Shown piece by piece: positions 6,074 to 9,271 of a stretch of DNA of 9,271 bases. Source of the stretch: Gemmatimonadota bacterium (GTDB lineage: Bacteria; Gemmatimonadota; Gemmatimonadetes; Palauibacterales; Palauibacteraceae); assembly GCA_029288095.1 (NCBI GenBank), contig JARFPW010000183.1:1-9271 (forward strand), given 5' to 3'. Both the position numbers and the translations under genes were made by a program. How positions within the stretch are numbered: position 1 is the first letter of the stretch; each line of letters begins with the position of its first letter. The notes beneath the pieces are model-generated. The model saw nothing but the letters and a program-made list of their open reading frames with translations, was not told where the DNA came from and ran no database searches.

Positions 6074-7365
6074 ACGAAAAGCGCTCGTCGGTCACGGTCC
6101 CGGGCGACAAGTCGATCAGTCACCGCGCGCTGATGATAGCCGCACTAGCCCCGGGACGGTCGACGATCGAGGGCCTGCCGGAGGCGGGCGATGTTCGGAG
6201 CACGGCTGGAGCGCTGGTGGCGATGGGCGTGGGAGTGGATTGGCCAGCCGGTTCCGGGCGAGCCGTCGTTGACCCTCCTGCGGGGTGGCCGACGGCTACA
6301 GTCCGCCTTGATTGCGGCAACAGCGGAACGTCGGCACGACTGCTTTCAGGCCTCATCGCCGGCCTCGGTCTGTCCGCCAGAATCGACGGCGACGCATCGC
6401 TGCGCTCCCGGCCAATGGATCGGGTCGTGTATCCGCTGCAGGCGATGGGCGCCCGCATAGCGTATGCAGAAGATGACGATCGACTTCCTATTGATCTCGA
6501 AGCGCGGGCGTCGGGCGGCCTTCGCGTGCTTCGGTACCGCGCGCGAATCTCGAGCGCCCAGGTCAAGAGTGCACTGGTGCTGGCGGCACTGGGCGAGGGC
6601 GTCGAATTCGAGATGTGGGAGCCGGGCCGGTCGAGGGATCACACCGAGAGGCTGCTCGCGCACCTGGGCGTTCCCTTGAGCTTCGCTCCGGAGGGGCAGG
6701 GGGCGCATCTTCGGCTGGGATCGGAAGGACGAGCGAGTCTGGAACCCCTTGATCTTCGCGTTCCCGGCGATCCTTCCTCCGCGGCATTCCTGCTTGGCGC
6801 CGCGTTGCTGGGGGAGCGGGACCTCACAGTGGACGACCTGTTGCTCAACCAGACCCGGACCGGCTTCCTGGAGGTGCTCGAGCGGATGGGTGCCGAGATC
6901 GAGATCGATGTCGGCGAAGATCGGGCTGGCGAACCGGTCGGGTCCGTATCGGTAGGGGCAGGACCGTATCAGGGAGTACGAATTGGTGCTGATCAGATCC
7001 CGCTCCTGATCGACGAGATTCCGCTCATCGCGGTTCTGGCGATCCGCGCAAGCGGAGTGACCGAGATCTCGGGGGCGGCGGAACTCCGGCTAAAGGAGTC
7101 CGATCGCCTGTCCGCACTGGCCGAGAACCTGAAGGCGGTCGGCGCAACGGTCGAAGAGCGTCCGGACGGGCTGGTGATTCATGGTACGCCCCGTCTCATA
7201 CCACGCGGCGTCGTTCGGACCCGGGGGGACCACCGGATAGCGATGGCGTTCGGTTCGCTGGCCAGCGTTCAGGGTGCCGAGATCGTGACCGATGATCGCG
7301 AGTGCGTGGCCGTGTCCTATCCGACTTTCTGGGATGACTGCGCTGCCGTGAGCACAAACCGATGA
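6070..7365 (+). CDS. aroA: 3-phosphoshikimate 1-carboxyvinyltransferase (EPSP synthase)
   Basis: The enzyme joins phosphoenolpyruvate to shikimate-3-phosphate, the sixth step of the shikimate pathway to chorismate and aromatic amino acids. The 431-residue length is typical. Visible motifs in order are VPGDKSISHRALM (10-22), DVRST (41-45), CGNSGTSARLLSGL (82-95), RPMDRV (114-119), SAQVKSALVLA (162-172), SRDHTERLL (188-196), VPGDPSSAAF (231-240), LIDEIPLIAVLA (313-324) with the catalytic Asp, LKESDRL (341-347) and GDHRIAMAF (387-395). GNSGT...RLL with RPMxRV and SRDHTER resembles the Bacillus-type/class II sequences more than the enterobacterial class I type; that assignment is by eye. TTG start with a good Shine-Dalgarno; the rnz stop overlaps it (TTGA). 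The stop overlaps the cmk ATG (ATGA), so translational coupling is likely on both sides. Confidence 0.96.
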   Translation: MNEKRSSVTVPGDKSISHRALMIAALAPGRSTIEGLPEAGDVRSTAGALVAMGVGVDWPAGSGRAVVDPPAGWPTATVRLDCGNSGTSARLLSGLIAGLGLSARIDGDASLRSRPMDRVVYPLQAMGARIAYAEDDDRLPIDLEARASGGLRVLRYRARISSAQVKSALVLAALGEGVEFEMWEPGRSRDHTERLLAHLGVPLSFAPEGQGAHLRLGSEGRASLEPLDLRVPGDPSSAAFLLGAALLGERDLTVDDLLLNQTRTGFLEVLERMGAEIEIDVGEDRAGEPVGSVSVGAGPYQGVRIGADQIPLLIDEIPLIAVLAIRASGVTEISGAAELRLKESDRLSALAENLKAVGATVEERPDGLVIHGTPRLIPRGVVRTRGDHRIAMAFGSLASVQGAEIVTDDRECVAVSYPTFWDDCAAVSTNR

Positions 7366-8039
7366 GCGGACCACCGGTGATCGCGATCGACGGCCCGTCG
7401 GCGTCAGGCAAGAGCACGACGGCGCGACAGGTGGCGGCAGCGCTCGGCATGGTTCACCTGAACTCCGGTCTCCTGTATCGGGCGATCACCTGGATCGCGC
7501 TGCGCGACGCGTGGCAGCCGGACAGTGATTGGACCGGCGGCCTGGCGTCGCTGCGGTTTTCGCTGGAACCAAGCCCGCCGGATCTGGTGCTTCGCATCGA
7601 TGGATTGCCTGCAGGAGCTGCGCTTGACGCGGCGGATCTGACATCACGCGTGTCGGCGGTCGCGGCGCGTCCTGAGGTCAGACAACGTGTGCTGGAGGTG
7701 ATCCATGGATCGGTAGGTGACCCTGGTGTGGTGATCGACGGCCGGGATATCGGCACCGCCGTGTTTCCGGACGCCACTCTGAAAGTGTTTCTGACAGCAT
7801 CGCCTGATGAACGAGCGCGTCGCCGGCTCGCGGAGCAGCCTCGCGACGTGGATGACGCATCGGTGTCGGAGGAAATCGAGCGCCTCGGCGAGCGTGACCG
7901 TCTGGACGCTACACGACAGTTGGCGCCGCTCGTCCGCGCCAGCGACGCCGTGGACCTCGACACGACGCACCTTGTTCCGAAAGAGGTCGTCGCGAAGATC
8001 GTCGCGCTGTGGGAACAGAAGGCGTCGTCCGCAGGTTGA
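7362..8039 (+). CDS. cmk: Cytidylate kinase (CMP/dCMP kinase)
   Basis: The enzyme phosphorylates CMP and dCMP with ATP, recycling pyrimidine nucleotides. The 225 residues match the bacterial family. The P-loop is GPSASGKS (11-18), in IDGPSASGKSTTARQVAAALG. The NMP-binding part begins LNSGLLYRAITW (33-44), where the family usually has D-[ST]-G, so the Asp is Asn here while the Ser is kept. The family-specific CMP insert (about 60-120) contains SRVSAVAARPEVR. Later blocks are VIDGRDIGTAVFPDA (124-138), the Arg-rich lid DERARRR (149-155), and RDRLDATRQLAPL (178-190) ending in DAVDLDTT. The ATG at 7362 overlaps the aroA stop by four bases (ATGA). There is no strong Shine-Dalgarno, so it probably relies on re-initiation after aroA. 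The aroA-cmk-rpsA order is common among bacteria and supports the assignment. Confidence 0.95.
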   Translation: MSGPPVIAIDGPSASGKSTTARQVAAALGMVHLNSGLLYRAITWIALRDAWQPDSDWTGGLASLRFSLEPSPPDLVLRIDGLPAGAALDAADLTSRVSAVAARPEVRQRVLEVIHGSVGDPGVVIDGRDIGTAVFPDATLKVFLTASPDERARRRLAEQPRDVDDASVSEEIERLGERDRLDATRQLAPLVRASDAVDLDTTHLVPKEVVAKIVALWEQKASSAG

Positions 8040-8131
8040 CGAATTCAGGCACCACGCCTACCTTTCCGCGCTTTATTCGGCCGTTTTCGTACCTGACATG
8101 AACCCGAACTCGTTGCCCTCCAAACATCCAT
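8040..8131 (+). promoter_or_regulatory. rpsA leader without a Shine-Dalgarno sequence
   Basis: These 92 bases separate cmk from rpsA and include a relatively A/T-rich stretch (8063-8090). No convincing promoter or terminator is visible; a 4-bp hairpin AGGC-ACCAC-GCCT at 8047-8059 is too weak to call. The last 30 bases contain no GGAGG-like site. Instead they carry CCCTCC at 8116-8121, 10 bases before the ATG, which matches the anti-Shine-Dalgarno sequence itself. Ribosomal protein S1 messages in some bacteria lack a Shine-Dalgarno and are autoregulated; the same is only inferred here. Confidence 0.45.
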
Positions 8132-9271
8132 ATGAACGATCAGACCTCAACCGATTCGGATCCCGTAGTCGAGCAGGAAACTCCCGACTCCCCCACTGAA
8201 ACCGCCGCCGAGAATTCCGCGCCCGAAGAGAAAGAGGCAGCCGTCGCGACTGCTGCGGCGCCCAATTCTCCGACGGACGATGAGATAGAAATGCTCACCG
8301 TCATGGGCATGGCCGGTGGCGGAATGACCATCGACGACCTCGAGGCAGGCGAGTACTCGGACGACGAGTTCGACGAAATGCTCGCGATGTATGAGGACAC
8401 GCTCAGCGACATCGTCGAGGGCGAGATCGTGATGGCGAGCGTCCTGCGCAAGACGGACAGCGCGGTCATCCTGGACGTGGGGTTCAAGTCCGAGGGTGCG
8501 GTGCCGCTGGACGAATTTCGGGACCCTGATGAATTGCAGCCGGGCGACGAAGTCGAAGTCTTCCTCGAGAGCCTGGAGGACAACGATGGTGTCGTCGTGT
8601 TGTCGAAGAAGAAGGCGGACTTCCTCCGTGTCTGGGAGAAGATCAAAGAGGCCTACGACAACGATCAGGCAGTGCCCGGAATGCTCAAGCGGAAGATCAA
8701 GGGCGGCGTGACGGTCGATCTCATGGGAGTGGACGCTTTCCTTCCGGGCTCGCAGATCGCGTTGAGGCGAGTGCCGAACGTCGACGATCTGATTGGCAAC
8801 GACTACGAATTCAAGATCCTCAAACTCAACAAACGACGCAGGAATATCGTAGTGAGCCGCCGGGTGATCCTCGAGGAGGAGCGCGCCGGCAAACGAGATC
8901 AGCTGAAGGAAGAGCTCGAGGTCGGCCAGGTTCGAGAGGGCGTCGTGAAGAACATCACGGACTTTGGCGCCTTCATCGATCTGGGTGGCATGGACGGGCT
9001 GCTCCACATCACCGACATGTCGTGGGGTCGCATCGGGCACCCGTCGGAAGTGTGCCAGATTGGCGACGAGCTGGAGATCAAGATTCTCGATATCGATTGG
9101 GATCGCGAGCGCATTTCACTCGGCCTGAAGCAGCTGGAAGCGTATCCGTGGGAGGATGTCGCGGCGAAGTACCCGGTAGGCAGCCGGGTCCGCGGCCGCG
9201 TGGTCTCGATCACCAACTATGGTGCGTTCATCGAGCTGGAGAAGGGCGTCGAGGGGCTTGTTCACATCTCC
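8132..9271 (+). CDS. rpsA: 30S ribosomal protein S1, C-terminus cut by window edge
   Basis: S1 is the multidomain RNA-binding protein of the small subunit that recruits and unfolds mRNA at initiation. The frame opens at ATG 8132 and runs to the window end for 380 codons. Residues 1-92 form a Ser/Thr/Ala/Glu-rich acidic extension of apparently low complexity, with no S1 fold. Four S1 (OB-fold) repeats follow: about 95-160 (GEIVMASVLRKTDSAVILDV), 178-243 (the divergent second domain, VDAFLPGSQIALR), 264-334 (EGVVKNITDFGAFIDLGG, LLHITDMSWGR) and the start of a fourth at 350 (RGRVVSITNYGAFIELEKG, GLVHIS). DFGAFIDL and NYGAFIEL are the signature RNA-binding strands. The S1 domains of E. coli start near residue 20, so the extension is long. 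The remaining one or two domains lie outside the window. It follows cmk by 92 bases, in the order usual for many bacteria. Confidence 0.95.
   Translation, partial: MNDQTSTDSDPVVEQETPDSPTETAAENSAPEEKEAAVATAAAPNSPTDDEIEMLTVMGMAGGGMTIDDLEAGEYSDDEFDEMLAMYEDTLSDIVEGEIVMASVLRKTDSAVILDVGFKSEGAVPLDEFRDPDELQPGDEVEVFLESLEDNDGVVVLSKKKADFLRVWEKIKEAYDNDQAVPGMLKRKIKGGVTVDLMGVDAFLPGSQIALRRVPNVDDLIGNDYEFKILKLNKRRRNIVVSRRVILEEERAGKRDQLKEELEVGQVREGVVKNITDFGAFIDLGGMDGLLHITDMSWGRIGHPSEVCQIGDELEIKILDIDWDRERISLGLKQLEAYPWEDVAAKYPVGSRVRGRVVSITNYGAFIELEKGVEGLVHIS

Noticed and set aside
8147..9040. Minus-strand open frame (297 codons) antisense to rpsA
   Set aside because: It covers the S1 domains exactly and shows no family motif; it is a codon-bias shadow of rpsA.

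Overview
The window is dense, high-GC bacterial chromosome with short intergenic gaps, overlapping start and stop codons, and frequent GTG or TTG starts. No gene identifies the phylum outright. The rnz-aroA-cmk-rpsA run, the high GC and the lipoprotein signal peptide suggest a Gram-negative bacterium. Gemmatimonadota or a similar lineage is plausible, but that is an inference and only moderately supported. I see no mobile element, CRISPR array, tRNA or rRNA.

Layout. (1) On the minus strand, positions 1-1685 hold a multipass membrane protein of the UPF0104/YbhN flippase-like family and, downstream of it, a small lipoprotein cut by the window edge. (2) On the plus strand, 1811-3898 is a tight three-gene cassette: an E1-alpha-type thiamine-diphosphate dehydrogenase subunit with no beta subunit beside it, an unrecognised 130-residue protein, and a cytoplasmic DsbA/FrnE-type thioredoxin-fold protein that has lost the second CxxC cysteine. 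Both junctions overlap. (3) On the minus strand, 3917-5026 encodes a GGDEF-fold protein whose catalytic signature is destroyed. Its N-terminal part holds three copies of a W-x3-R-x2-P-x-P helical repeat. (4) On the plus strand, 5150-9271 is a housekeeping run: ribonuclease Z (tRNA 3' processing), EPSP synthase (shikimate pathway), cytidylate kinase (pyrimidine nucleotides) and ribosomal protein S1 (translation initiation, truncated by the window). The first three overlap and are probably one transcript. rpsA follows after 92 bases, with no Shine-Dalgarno sequence.

Most of the window is ordinary core metabolism and translation. The parts worth a second look are the E1-alpha/unknown/DsbA-like cassette and the repeat-plus-degenerate-GGDEF protein. 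Nothing here can be called a new system from sequence alone.
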